This document shows, piece by piece, positions 8,372 to 16,824 of a stretch of 59,837 nt of DNA. The translations under genes and the position numbers were made by a program. A model generated the notes under the pieces. That model saw nothing but the letters and a program-made list of their open reading frames with translations. It had not been told where the DNA came from and did not search any database. Each line of letters begins with the position of its first letter. The first letter of the stretch is position 1. Source of the DNA: an uncultured Verrucomicrobiales bacterium (lineage in GTDB: Bacteria; Verrucomicrobiota; Verrucomicrobiia; Verrucomicrobiales; Akkermansiaceae); the NCBI GenBank assembly GCA_937916505.1, contig CALFSW010000368.1:1-59837 (forward strand), in the 5' to 3' direction.

Positions 8372-10477
8372 CTACTCCAAATCATTTTCTTGTATGATTT
8401 GTTTCGCCGCCGGGTAGTTGGGGGCGATCTTAATTGCCGCTTCCAAAGCCTGTTTCGCAGCTGCCTTGTCACCCAGTGCGAGCAAGGATCGTGCGAGTCC
8501 GGTATACGCTTTGGCGCTTTTTAGGCCTCCTGTAATCACCTTTCGAAAAGACACGGCGGCATCGGAGTGACGCCCCTGCCCGGCAAGAGCGGCCCCGAGT
8601 CCGAGATAGGAATGGTGGAGTCGCGGATGAGATTTTGAGACAGATAAATAATGTTTTTCGGCTTTTGCCCATTGCTGCGTTTCCAGATAAACGGCGGCGA
8701 GATTGAGACGGGCGGAAGGTTGTTTTGGATCCAGCTGGATTGTTTTTTCCAATTGTTCAATCGCCTTTGGGTAATCTTTCATCGAGGCATAAAGCGAGCC
8801 GAGATTCAAGCGGGCGGCGGCGTAGTCGGGGTTCAGTTCGACCACTTTTCCCAGACGCTTCAGGGCGCTCGCCTGATCGCCGCGGGACTGATCGATTATT
8901 GCCAAATTGATCAGGGCGGTGGCGTGATTTGGATCGATTGCGAGAGCTCGCTCAAAAAGAGGCCGGGCGAGGTCGGGACGTTTTTCCATGAGAAACAAAG
9001 CGCCTAATCCGGTAAGGGCTTGTCCGTAGTTTGGGTCGGCTTCGATGGCCGCACGAAAGAGTTTTTTGGCTTCCGGGATTTTTCGCTGCGCACTCGCGGC
9101 TTTTGCCTGGTTGTAGAGTTCCTGAGGGCTTGCCGATCTGCCCGAAGGTTTGACGAGGTCGAAGAGGTCTTGCGCTTCGGCAGGAAAACCGTTGGTGGCG
9201 AAAAGGGTGGCGTATTCGCTCAGTCGGGCCGAAAAATCAACTTGGAGAGGATTGGCAAACCAGCGCCCGGGACGGGGCGAAAGGCGGGCGAGCTGGGACG
9301 CAGGGGGAGCTTTGAGAAGAGCCAAATCTGAACGGAACTTCTCCCAATCCAGCGGCCCCTGATAAACAGCGGCAACCTGACCCCGGTTATCAAGAAGGAA
9401 GCTTGTGGGAATGGACAAAGGTTCGCGGCGGGAAGAGATGAACTCAATCAAGGTCTCAATTTTCCCAAGGTTCTCCTGATGGGCCGTGCCGCTTGGAAGG
9501 GTGTATCCCAGGCGCGCGAGTTCCGCCTTGGCATCGCCGATTTTGGTCTCTCCGCGATCCAGGGTCAAGCCATCGACGTTGAGTGCTAGCACCGTTGCGT
9601 TCAGGGCCCGCAGGGCGTCCGCGTTTCCGGCGAATTCAAGCAATTCCTGCACGCAGGGCTCGCACCAGGTTGCCCATAGATTTACCAGAACCGGCTTGCC
9701 AAGAAACTCGTTAGTTGAGCGCTCTTTGTCATTCCCATCGGTATATTTGAGATTCGGAAAGGGGAGGCGATTTGCCAGCCAGAGACCGGGTTCAATCCGG
9801 GGTTCGAGAAATTCCGGGTCCGGAACGACAGCCGGGGGAGGGGTTTTGGCCGGGACACGCCGGGCCGATCCCCCCTGGGTGATCAGATATCGTTCTCCCG
9901 CTTTGAGACCTGTGAAGGTTTCGGTTTCGCCGCCCGGCCAGGCGACGCTGGCTGTGAGTGTCCCCTTGGAACCTCCCAGACCGAGATGCATCCAGGAACT
10001 CGACTGCGCAAGAAAACCCTCGCCTGCACGCACGGTTCTGATTTGTTTTTGCTCCGGCTGGAGGTCGGGCCAAATGCCGAGCCGTGCCCCGACGGCATCG
10101 CTGTTGGTCGTGGTGCCATTGCCAATGAGGCGGATCACGACCGACTTATTTTCGCGGGGCTGATTGTTCCGAAGGAGACGGACCCGGGGACTGGTGCGGT
10201 TGGTGACCCAAATGTCGAGGTCACCATCACGGTCCCAGTCGACCATCGCGACCGCGCGCGCGTCATCGTCAAAATCAACGCCCAATAATCCTGCGACGTT
10301 GGCAAATCCCTTTCCGCCCAGATTCAAAAAGAGGGGGTTTCGCTCATAGCCGCTGAATGAATTTCCCTCCGAGATCAGGCGGTTGAGATCACGGAAATTT
10401 CGCGTGTATCCGGGCGTTGCAGTGGGTTTGAGTCCTTCTTCCGGGCTTTGAGGCGCGACCCGCCTCCAAAGAAACAT
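8372..10477 (-). CDS. Downstream half of a split CRTAC1-like protein: ASPIC/UnbV + TlpA-type thioredoxin + TPR
   Basis: This 701-codon frame begins with the ATG directly after the TGA of the preceding frame and stays in the same phase. Residues 1-210 continue an FG-GAP protein ('DDDARAVAMVDWDRDGDLDIWVTN') into an ASPIC/UnbV domain ('VGARLGI', 'GEGFLAQSSSWMHLGLG'). Residues about 230-400 are a redoxin/TlpA domain with the active-site motif WATWCEPC, which would act as a periplasmic thiol reductant. Residues about 440-700 are at least six TPR repeats. It has no signal peptide of its own and starts in the middle of a conserved block ('FLWRRVAPQSP'). It would therefore not be exported unless translated as one chain with the upstream half. 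It is either the 3' part of a gene broken by a nonsense codon or part of a readthrough product. Confidence 0.7.
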   Translation of the reverse strand: MFLWRRVAPQSPEEGLKPTATPGYTRNFRDLNRLISEGNSFSGYERNPLFLNLGGKGFANVAGLLGVDFDDDARAVAMVDWDRDGDLDIWVTNRTSPRVRLLRNNQPRENKSVVIRLIGNGTTTNSDAVGARLGIWPDLQPEQKQIRTVRAGEGFLAQSSSWMHLGLGGSKGTLTASVAWPGGETETFTGLKAGERYLITQGGSARRVPAKTPPPAVVPDPEFLEPRIEPGLWLANRLPFPNLKYTDGNDKERSTNEFLGKPVLVNLWATWCEPCVQELLEFAGNADALRALNATVLALNVDGLTLDRGETKIGDAKAELARLGYTLPSGTAHQENLGKIETLIEFISSRREPLSIPTSFLLDNRGQVAAVYQGPLDWEKFRSDLALLKAPPASQLARLSPRPGRWFANPLQVDFSARLSEYATLFATNGFPAEAQDLFDLVKPSGRSASPQELYNQAKAASAQRKIPEAKKLFRAAIEADPNYGQALTGLGALFLMEKRPDLARPLFERALAIDPNHATALINLAIIDQSRGDQASALKRLGKVVELNPDYAAARLNLGSLYASMKDYPKAIEQLEKTIQLDPKQPSARLNLAAVYLETQQWAKAEKHYLSVSKSHPRLHHSYLGLGAALAGQGRHSDAAVSFRKVITGGLKSAKAYTGLARSLLALGDKAAAKQALEAAIKIAPNYPAAKQIIQENDLE

Positions 10478-12211
10478 TCACAAATCGTCCAATTTGGGCT
10501 GCGAAATATAACCATTGGCGACATAGAGATCTTCCCAACCATCGTTGTCAAGATCCCCGAATACCGAGCCCCAGGCCCAGCCCGCATAACCTTCATCCAT
10601 GGGACTGGTGACATCAGAAAACTGCCCGGCCCCATTGTTTCGCATCAGCGAGTTGCCACGCACCATTTTCAAGTATCGTTCGCGGGTTTGTTCGGGCATG
10701 CTTGGGTTGAAGTCGGTCTGCGGAACCACTAAATTTCCGGCCCCGGAGAACATGCTCGAAACATAGAGATCCATGTTGCCATCACGGTCGTAATCGCCCC
10801 AGCTGGCCGACATCCCAAAGCCCCAGTCCTGTGCTGAACCCGGTGCCGAGGTGTCGACAAGTTTTCCTCCCTCGTTGCGGAGGAGTTGGTTGGGGCCAAA
10901 GTCGTTGGCTATATAGAGATCCGGATCGCCGTCATTGTCGTAGTCCTCCCAAGCTGCGGCGAATGAGAAACGGAAATTTTCCTGACCCAGTCCGCTCGCT
11001 TCGGTGACATCGGAGAATCGAAAGCCGCCTTGGTTTTTTAAAAGAACATTAGCCCCGCCATTGCGAGCATCGTGGAAGGGGTGCGGGGTGGGGAAGTCAC
11101 CGATTTTCCGGAGATCGGCCCCGTAACGGAGCACCAGCAAATCCAAGTCGCCATCGAGGTCGTAGTCCGAAGCCGTTGGAGAATAGCCAAGTCCCAGCTG
11201 TTTGAACCGGGCCCGGAGGGCGAATTTCGCCGCTCCGTTGTTTTCCAAAATAAGGAAAGCCGACTGGGTGGCGAGGGCGAGGTCCTTGTCCCCGTCATTG
11301 TCCAAATCAACCAGCAGGGAAGCGGTGGAATTGTCCAGCCAATCAACACCCGAGGCAGCTGAAATATCGCTCAGGGTTCCATTCTCTTCCTGCCGAAAAA
11401 GTAAGTTCGGTAATCCGCCGGGCTGGCAAAGATAGACATCTTCAAGCCCGTCGCCATCGACATCGCCAATTGCCACTCCGTGGTACCCCAGGAAATCGGG
11501 CTTCAGGGAGTGGTCGATACGGCGCGACCAGGCGTTCATTCCTGGTTTCAGCTGCTCGCTCCAGGCCGTGTTTCCGCCCAGAACAGAGGGAGCGATGTCA
11601 TCAAATCCCTTTCCAGTCCCAGTCGCGAATTCACTCTGAACCAGGCGCGGCATTGAAAAGCTCAAGAGTTGGGGCAGGGCCTCTCCGCCGGGCCTGGTCC
11701 AGAGAGCATCCACCACGGCCTGCGAACGAATCACCTTTCCATCCCTGGTTCCGCTCGCGGTCAGGAGTTGCCGGGTTTTCAAATTTTCACCTTCGGCTTG
11801 GACGCGATAGACTTTGAACACGAGCGTTTGACCCTCCGGGTCACTGTCGAGATGAAGTGCAGCCCGGGATTGATGCAGGAAATCCGGAAGCTTCATCGGC
11901 TTGTCGTCGGGTGTATAACTGAGTTCCCGCACCCGGATCGATCGTCCCGAATGAGTTTCCGATTGCTGATGGGATCGAAAATCCACGCTTGTGATCCTTT
12001 CCGCACAAACCCCTTCGGTAAGAGGCGTTTCTGGATCCAAAAGCACATCAGCGAGCCCGGCAAGTTGTTCCTTCACGGCAGCGCTCCAGACTTTAGCCTC
12101 CTCCGTGGTGGTTGCTAATTTCTCTTGAACCCGTGGCCCCCCGGCTTCGGATGAAGCCGCATCTTTTTCCGGCGAACATCCGGGAAGAAGGCAGCATGAG
12201 CTCGCGATCAA
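10478..12211 (-). CDS. Upstream half of a split CRTAC1-like protein: FG-GAP/VCBS lipoprotein
   Basis: This 577-residue FG-GAP/VCBS propeller has repeated calcium-type loops (DVDGDGLEDVYL, DLDNDGDKDLAL, DYDLDGDLDLL, DYDNDGDPDLY, DYDRDGNMDLY, DLDNDGWEDLY). The N-terminus carries a lipobox, LLPGC, so the protein is probably anchored in a membrane. The only conventional start is TTG at 12211, which leaves a signal peptide with no positive charge. The open frame runs back to an ATT at 12257-12259 that would add TSKRFQFLTSLAR, a proper n-region. The frame ends 'QPKLDDL' then TGA, immediately followed in phase by the next frame, at a point where related one-piece proteins (from memory) continue through 'DL--FFWR'. 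It most likely encodes the first half of a roughly 1280-residue protein. Confidence 0.72.
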   Translation of the reverse strand: MIASSCCLLPGCSPEKDAASSEAGGPRVQEKLATTTEEAKVWSAAVKEQLAGLADVLLDPETPLTEGVCAERITSVDFRSHQQSETHSGRSIRVRELSYTPDDKPMKLPDFLHQSRAALHLDSDPEGQTLVFKVYRVQAEGENLKTRQLLTASGTRDGKVIRSQAVVDALWTRPGGEALPQLLSFSMPRLVQSEFATGTGKGFDDIAPSVLGGNTAWSEQLKPGMNAWSRRIDHSLKPDFLGYHGVAIGDVDGDGLEDVYLCQPGGLPNLLFRQEENGTLSDISAASGVDWLDNSTASLLVDLDNDGDKDLALATQSAFLILENNGAAKFALRARFKQLGLGYSPTASDYDLDGDLDLLVLRYGADLRKIGDFPTPHPFHDARNGGANVLLKNQGGFRFSDVTEASGLGQENFRFSFAAAWEDYDNDGDPDLYIANDFGPNQLLRNEGGKLVDTSAPGSAQDWGFGMSASWGDYDRDGNMDLYVSSMFSGAGNLVVPQTDFNPSMPEQTRERYLKMVRGNSLMRNNGAGQFSDVTSPMDEGYAGWAWGSVFGDLDNDGWEDLYVANGYISQPKLDDL

Positions 12212-12694
12212 TGTGCGAGCCAGGCTGGTTAAGAATTGGAATCTTTTACTGGTAGTAATTTGCTTGTTGGGTGGGAATTGTGGAGAGGAGAGAAGGGCGG
12301 GCGGAGGAAAAAGGATTCGAACAATTGGGTTTGCGGTAGGCCATGCATCTCAAGTCAGGGCTGAGGTGGAGACGTTTCTTTTTAGGGAGTTTGATAGCGG
12401 GCATGGTGTGGTTTTTTTCTGGTTTTGCAATCATGATAAGAAGAGGGGGATGCGGGCCGGTTTGCTGCCGCCCTCCGGCGGCGCCCTTCGGGCAAAGACT
12501 CCGTCCTTTGGCGGTCTCTCTCCGCTCGGCGGTGGGTGGTGGTGGTGAAGGCGGCTTTGTCTCCGCGCTTGTCTCCGCTTCGCTTCATGGTTTCTCCTTG
12601 CCATTGCGATGTTCCCGCCGGAGGGTGCGAAATCATTGACTGAGCGCCGGGTGGAAAGCCCTCAGGGTAGAGTCGAGCCGGAGCATTCAAATTC
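12212..12694. other. Intergenic region, 483 bases
   Basis: This divergent spacer lies between the FG-GAP lipoprotein and the DUF6174 gene. It holds in-frame sense codons continuing the lipoprotein upstream of its TTG start, then a G/C-rich patch with two adjacent hairpins (12467-12493). Short open frames here have no recognisable protein features. Promoters for both flanking genes are expected but none stands out. Confidence 0.5.
12467..12493. repeat. Two adjacent GC-rich hairpins (REP-like)
   Basis: A 6-bp stem (12467-12472 with 12477-12482, loop of 4) is followed directly by a 4-bp stem (12483-12486 with 12490-12493, loop TTC). It lies in non-coding DNA and resembles repetitive extragenic palindromes. 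No second copy was noticed in the window. Confidence 0.35.
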
Positions 12695-13642
12695 ATGAAA
12701 TCAATTTTATCACTGCTGTTGTCCCTAACGGCGATTGCCAGCTCGTTCGCGCAGCAAATGGCCTTCTCCCTGGATCCGCTGACACCGACCTTGAACGACG
12801 ATGTTCGGCTCTCTATTTCGCAGGAGTTCGAGAGCACATGCTATACTACCTCGGCCAGCTTCGAGAGGGTTGGAAGCACGATCAATGTGGAGATCCAATC
12901 CAGAGCATCGGGGGAAATCTGTCTTCCGGCCTTTTTCCCCCAATCAGCGACCGTCAATCTGGGTAAACTGAAGACTGGGACCTATCAGGTCAACGTGACT
13001 TGGATCGGTGCGCCCAGTTGGGGTAGCAGGGCCGGGGAGCACTCATTTGACGTGTTCGGTTCCGCCCCGACCCTCGAGTTGTTCATGTTCGAGCCAATCG
13101 GGCTTCGATTTGAGAGCACGGTGGATGTCAACTACCAGGTGCAGTGGTCGACCGACCTGGAATCCTGGTTCGACCTCGGCGGGGTCATCGCCGGGACCGG
13201 CGATGAAGTTATTGTCTACGACATCATGGAGCCGGGCCCAACGAGTTTTTACCAGGTCAAGTTGGTTGCCAGGGAAGATCCCGTCGTGCGCGACTTCCTC
13301 AGCGCCCGCAACACCTGGCGCAGCGCTGGAATTGACGATTACGCGATCGAGGTCAGTTGGGGGAGTTCGTGGTTCTTCTGGCGCGGGATCGTCACGGTCC
13401 GCGACAACGAGATCATCTCCGCAGTGCCGATCGAAACGAATTATCTGGAACCTCCCGTCCAGCGAACGATCGATGACTGGTTCGACCATTTGGAATCGTT
13501 CTTCGACCCGAGAGCCGACCGAATCGAGGTGACCTACGACCGGGACTTCGGCTTTACCAAGTCCGCTTTCATTGACATTGATCCCTGGATCGCCGACGAG
13601 GAGCAAAGCTGGGAGATCCTCGATTTTCGGCCGCTGCGGTGA
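12695..13642 (+). CDS. Secreted DUF6174-type protein
   Basis: This is a 315-residue protein with a signal peptide ending near SSFAQQ. The C-terminal ~115 residues match the DUF6174 pattern: 'RNTWRSAGIDDYAIEVSW' (a tryptophan-x-x-AG-x-x-DY opening), 'GIVTVRDNEI', 'IDDWFDHLES', 'RIEVTYDRDFGFTKSAFIDIDP' split over two strands, and a terminal 'DFRPL'. The N-terminal half is a beta-rich segment with four cysteines (ESTCYTT, GEICLPAF and others), followed by 'VDVNYQVQWSTDLESWFDLGG', a phrase common in verrucomicrobial secreted proteins that carry an Ig-like C-terminal fold. The family has no known activity. The gene stands alone, divergent from the lipoprotein. Confidence 0.72.
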   Translation: MKSILSLLLSLTAIASSFAQQMAFSLDPLTPTLNDDVRLSISQEFESTCYTTSASFERVGSTINVEIQSRASGEICLPAFFPQSATVNLGKLKTGTYQVNVTWIGAPSWGSRAGEHSFDVFGSAPTLELFMFEPIGLRFESTVDVNYQVQWSTDLESWFDLGGVIAGTGDEVIVYDIMEPGPTSFYQVKLVAREDPVVRDFLSARNTWRSAGIDDYAIEVSWGSSWFFWRGIVTVRDNEIISAVPIETNYLEPPVQRTIDDWFDHLESFFDPRADRIEVTYDRDFGFTKSAFIDIDPWIADEEQSWEILDFRPLR

Positions 13643-13909
13643 GTTTCCTTCCCTGGCGGGAGATGTTTCATGGGCGGCCAACTTCGACGCGCCCATGGAG
13701 GAGATCGTGAAGGACGAGGCGGACAAACCGGGGTCCGACCGAGCTCCCGGTGACCAGCGATCAACCGGAAACCGGGTGCCCGTCCTTTGGATTCCCCCCC
13801 TCCCGAAGCAGGGCCGGGACATCGAATGCCAACCGCCTTTTCATATGCCGGGAAGCGCGACGCGAATCCGAAGCGATTCGTGTGGTGACCTGGGTGTCAT
13901 ATTGTCTGA
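13643..13909. other. Intergenic region with no supported gene
   Basis: This follows the DUF6174 stop. A frame running on from 13572 stays open to 13970 but has no recognisable features. In the frame of the downstream DsbA-like sequence there are stops at 13886-13888 and 13907-13909. The missing 5' part of the next gene would be expected here but cannot be recognised. Confidence 0.45.
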
Positions 13910-13987
13910 ATTCCCGAAACTCTTGATGATTATCGTTGCCCCCATTGCCGGACCCTCCATCAAACGCTGAAGGAGGCTGAATCGGAA
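13910..13987 (+). pseudogene. Uninitiated 5' remnant of the DsbA-like domain, holding the CPHC active site
   Basis: In phase with the downstream DUF1573 gene, codons 13910-13987 read 'IPETLDDYRCPHCRTLHQTL' and then KEAESE. DYxCPHCRxLH is the active-site segment of DsbA-like thioredoxin-fold proteins. There is no ATG, GTG or TTG between the upstream TGA (13907-13909) and the TTG at 13988, so this catalytic part would not be translated by ordinary rules. The true 5' end has been lost, or a frameshift near 13920-13925 disconnects it. Confidence 0.6.
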
Positions 13988-15388
13988 TTGGCCGGGCGCT
14001 TGGGCGTCGTCTTGCTGCCAGCCTTCCGTGACCAGAAAGCTAATGAGATTCATCGCATCATGCTGACGGTGTGGAAGGCAGATCCGAAGCTGTTTGAGGA
14101 TCTTACGGCAGAGGCGCAAGTCGTTCTCGCGGAGGCACAGAAGTGGCTAGGAGGTCATTTTTTTGAGAAAGCCTGGCAACATGGACCTTGGGTCGAGAGT
14201 ATGCTGCAGCGGACCGCATCTTTGTTGGCGAGCAACGATGAGACCCTGACTGTTTCGAGGCTCCCGCAGCTGATGATTGGTGGCGAAATTCTTGTCGGGG
14301 CACCCCGCCTGGATACGATCCGGACACGACTCGATCGTAATGGGGCGGATGCCGCTCGTGAATCGGAGGTCACTGATTCGAAACCGCTTGCGGAGGTCAA
14401 ACCGGAGGTCTCCAAGGAGACAGGTGCGCGCTTGGAATTCGAAAAGAACACTCTCAATCTACCTGAAGTTGTGAAGGGCGAGAAAGGCACCGGTAAGTTT
14501 GTCTTCACCAACACAGGAACAGATCCTCTCAAGATTCTCAAAATCAAAGCGTCCTGTGGTTATACGACAGTGGCGGGCTTGGAACAAACAGTCTTGCCTG
14601 GCGAGAAGGGGTCTTTCGAGGTCGCTCTCGATTCCAGCAGATTTGTGGGTAAGTTATCGAAATCGATTGATGTGACGACGAATGCCGGGAACGGAGTTAA
14701 TGGCGTTTTAAAGGTGACCATCCAGGCCAATGTCTGGAGTCCGGTGAAGATGACCCGTTATTCGGCCTCATTCGGGACCCTGATCAAGGGCAGGCCTCAG
14801 AAGCCCATGTCGATCATGCTAACAGTCACCGATGAAGATCCCCTTGAAATCAGTAAGCCGACCTCAACCAATCCTGCCTTTGCGATGGATTTCAAAACTC
14901 TTGAGGTGGGGCGACGTTATGAACTGGTTGTTTCGCCGCCTCAAATAGAAAGCGGGTTGGAGCAGGTAACCATCACCATTCCATTGGGTCACCCCAGACT
15001 GGAGAAAATGGAGTTTCCAATCTATGCCAGGGTTGCGGAAGCGGTTGAGGTGATGCCGAAGACATTGCCGCTCTGGAGCACACGTGGCTCAGCGCCATCT
15101 TCCCGTATTCTAACTGTGAGTTGTCATGACCGTTCGCTGGCAAAATTTTTGATTACCGATATCAAGATCTCAGGCACCGAGGAAATCACCGCCAAGGCGA
15201 AACCTGTCAGATCGTCAAGATGGGCTCAGATCGAAGTGATTGTCCCGGCGGCGTTTGATAGCAGCACTCTGCAAGGAAAGAACGTCTTTGTCACCCTCAC
15301 CACAAACCATCCGGAGTATCCTGAGATTCGCGTGCCGGTGACCGCTTATACCCCCTCAAGGGCCGCCCCGTCTCCGCGCTCGCAATGA
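13988..15388 (+). CDS. DsbA-like (truncated) + DUF1573 protein
   Basis: This is 466 codons from TTG at 13988, with AAGGAGG 11 bases upstream, although that SD also falls in the sense codons of the remnant. Residues 1-105 are the rest of a thioredoxin-fold domain: 'RLGVVLLPAF', 'MLTVWKADP', and the cis-proline strand 'LPQLMIGGEILVGAP'. Residues about 145-245 are a DUF1573 Ig-like domain ('GTGKFVFTNTGTDPLKILKI', 'SCGYTT', 'LPGEKGSFEVAL'). Two further Ig-like segments follow to the end. No signal peptide is present, although both domain types normally act outside the cytoplasm. This supports the view that the gene has lost its 5' end and may be non-functional, or acts as a DUF1573 scaffold only. 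Confidence 0.65.
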   Translation: MAGRLGVVLLPAFRDQKANEIHRIMLTVWKADPKLFEDLTAEAQVVLAEAQKWLGGHFFEKAWQHGPWVESMLQRTASLLASNDETLTVSRLPQLMIGGEILVGAPRLDTIRTRLDRNGADAARESEVTDSKPLAEVKPEVSKETGARLEFEKNTLNLPEVVKGEKGTGKFVFTNTGTDPLKILKIKASCGYTTVAGLEQTVLPGEKGSFEVALDSSRFVGKLSKSIDVTTNAGNGVNGVLKVTIQANVWSPVKMTRYSASFGTLIKGRPQKPMSIMLTVTDEDPLEISKPTSTNPAFAMDFKTLEVGRRYELVVSPPQIESGLEQVTITIPLGHPRLEKMEFPIYARVAEAVEVMPKTLPLWSTRGSAPSSRILTVSCHDRSLAKFLITDIKISGTEEITAKAKPVRSSRWAQIEVIVPAAFDSSTLQGKNVFVTLTTNHPEYPEIRVPVTAYTPSRAAPSPRSQ

Positions 15389-15413
15389 CCGTATTGTCGT
15401 AAGGGTTTTGGAT

Positions 15414-16325
15414 TCAGCGATCCAGCCAGGAAGCCATCGACCGCGTCACGAGATCGGCGGCATCTTGTTGGACGAAATGTCCGGCTCCAGGGATTGTCAC
15501 CAGCGTGAGATCGCTATCGATCCAATTCCAGGTATCATTTAGGGCTCCTGCCAAGAGCGCGGTGTCGTCGAGGCCGTGGATTAAAAGGACGGGGCAGGCG
15601 ACCTTTACCCTGGGGGCTTCTTTGGGCCGCTCGTAGGGTGGTCGCGGGTAGTTTTTCCTGTAGTAGTTCAGCATGGCCTCAAAATCGGAGCGCTTGAAGG
15701 CCTCGATGTATTTCTTCCTGGCCGCGGCGTCGGTGACCCAGAACGCGAGCCCTTCCGCCGTGAGTTTTTTGTGCGCCCCCGGTTTTTGAAACTCACGGGC
15801 GTAAGCCGAGTTTTTTTGCTGCTGTGGGTTGATGGCCAGTTCCCTCGTGAGCCCGTGCGGGTGAGGTAGATTCAGGACGATCAGCTTTTCGGTCAGCCCG
15901 GGCTTTGTCATCGCGAAGGTCCAAGCGACCATCCCGCCCCAGTCATGGCCGCAGATGACCGCTTTCTTTTTCCCGATTTGTTTCAACACGGCGGCAACGT
16001 CTTCGACCAGGATCGGCATCGCGTAGCTGTCGGCACCCTTCGGTTTGTCGCTCTTGTTGTAGCCGCGCATGTCGATTGCCACCACGTGTCGGGTCTTCGA
16101 GAGGACGGCGATCTGTTTGCGCCATGTGTACCAGTAATCAGGAAATCCGTGGATCATGATCACCGGAGCGCCGGGATTCTGATCCCCGGCCGAAACGTAG
16201 TGGATCTTCACCCCGTCGTTCTCCGCAAAGTGGTGGCCGAGTTCCGTTTCACCCCGGGAAGGGAAAGGCAGGGAAGCGAGCGTGGCTGCGACCAGCCAAG
16301 ACGAGATCATTTGTCGATTGGGCAT
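15414..16325 (-). CDS. Alpha/beta hydrolase of the epoxide hydrolase/haloalkane dehalogenase group, exported
   Basis: This is a 303-residue protein with a signal peptide (about residues 1-26). The fold motifs are in order: oxyanion motif [10 protein letters not shown] (59-68), '[11 protein letters not shown]' (85-95), nucleophile elbow GHDWGG with Asp128 as nucleophile, '[10 protein letters not shown]' as the acid region, and GAGHFVQQD with the catalytic histidine. An Asp rather than Ser nucleophile, with HGFPD, points to epoxide hydrolase or dehalogenase chemistry rather than an esterase. It is convergent with the DUF1573 gene (25 bases between stops). It has no operon partner. Confidence 0.85.
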   Translation of the reverse strand: MPNRQMISSWLVAATLASLPFPSRGETELGHHFAENDGVKIHYVSAGDQNPGAPVIMIHGFPDYWYTWRKQIAVLSKTRHVVAIDMRGYNKSDKPKGADSYAMPILVEDVAAVLKQIGKKKAVICGHDWGGMVAWTFAMTKPGLTEKLIVLNLPHPHGLTRELAINPQQQKNSAYAREFQKPGAHKKLTAEGLAFWVTDAAARKKYIEAFKRSDFEAMLNYYRKNYPRPPYERPKEAPRVKVACPVLLIHGLDDTALLAGALNDTWNWIDSDLTLVTIPGAGHFVQQDAADLVTRSMASWLDR

Positions 16326-16458
16326 GCTGAATGGTAGAGGATCTCTCCCTGGCCGCCATCTCCATTAAAAGGAGTTACGAGAAATCGCGGCTCCTTTTGT
16401 TTTCCCTTAGCCAAACGATTGGGCAGAAATCGGCGGGGAATCGCAGATTGGGGCCGGA

Positions 16459-16644
16459 TTATTCGGAAAAACTGTGGAAGGCTTTTCGGTCGTGGGCCGT
16501 CCAGATACGGAGGGTGCCCGATTCGCCGGCGGCGATGATGAGGGTGCCGTCGGGAGTGGTGGTGGCGGAGAGGATGGTGTCGTTGATGCCGGGGAGGTTT
16601 TGGTTGCGGGCTTTGATGTCCCGGGCGGATGCGGTGAGGAGTTG
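16459..16644 (-). pseudogene. Fragment of a cytochrome/WD40 protein gene (last ~60 codons)
   Basis: The minus strand reads 'QLLTASARDIKARNQNLPGI' and continues to 'HSFSE' stop. It is collinear with the last 61 residues of the full-length gene at 25851-28076 ('QLLTASARDLKANNQNLPGI' to 'HTFSK'), with about four in five residues identical. DNA similarity stops abruptly at 16644. Upstream sequence on this strand is unrelated, and the open frame there starts in DNA shared with the ECF sigma gene's leader. It is a gene remnant left by duplication or recombination. The 498-base interval 16326-16824 holds nothing else that could be recognised. Confidence 0.8.
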
Positions 16645-16824
16645 ACTCAAAAGACGGGCTGTTCGTGAGGTGAGTTGGCCCGGTGTCGGATCAAAATTTC
16701 GGTAAAACGCGACCCACTTGCATCGTTTGACGGAAAGCAAACGATGAAACTGGCCTTTGATGGCAGACTTGATAGGATTCGCTCAATTCTGATGCTGCTG
16801 ATGGTGTCGCGACGCGAATTTCTG

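Noticed and set aside
12213-12548. 111-codon plus-strand frame in the 12.2-12.7 kb gap
   Set aside because: It crosses the hairpins, its composition is unlike a protein, and its start overlaps the lipoprotein 5' region.
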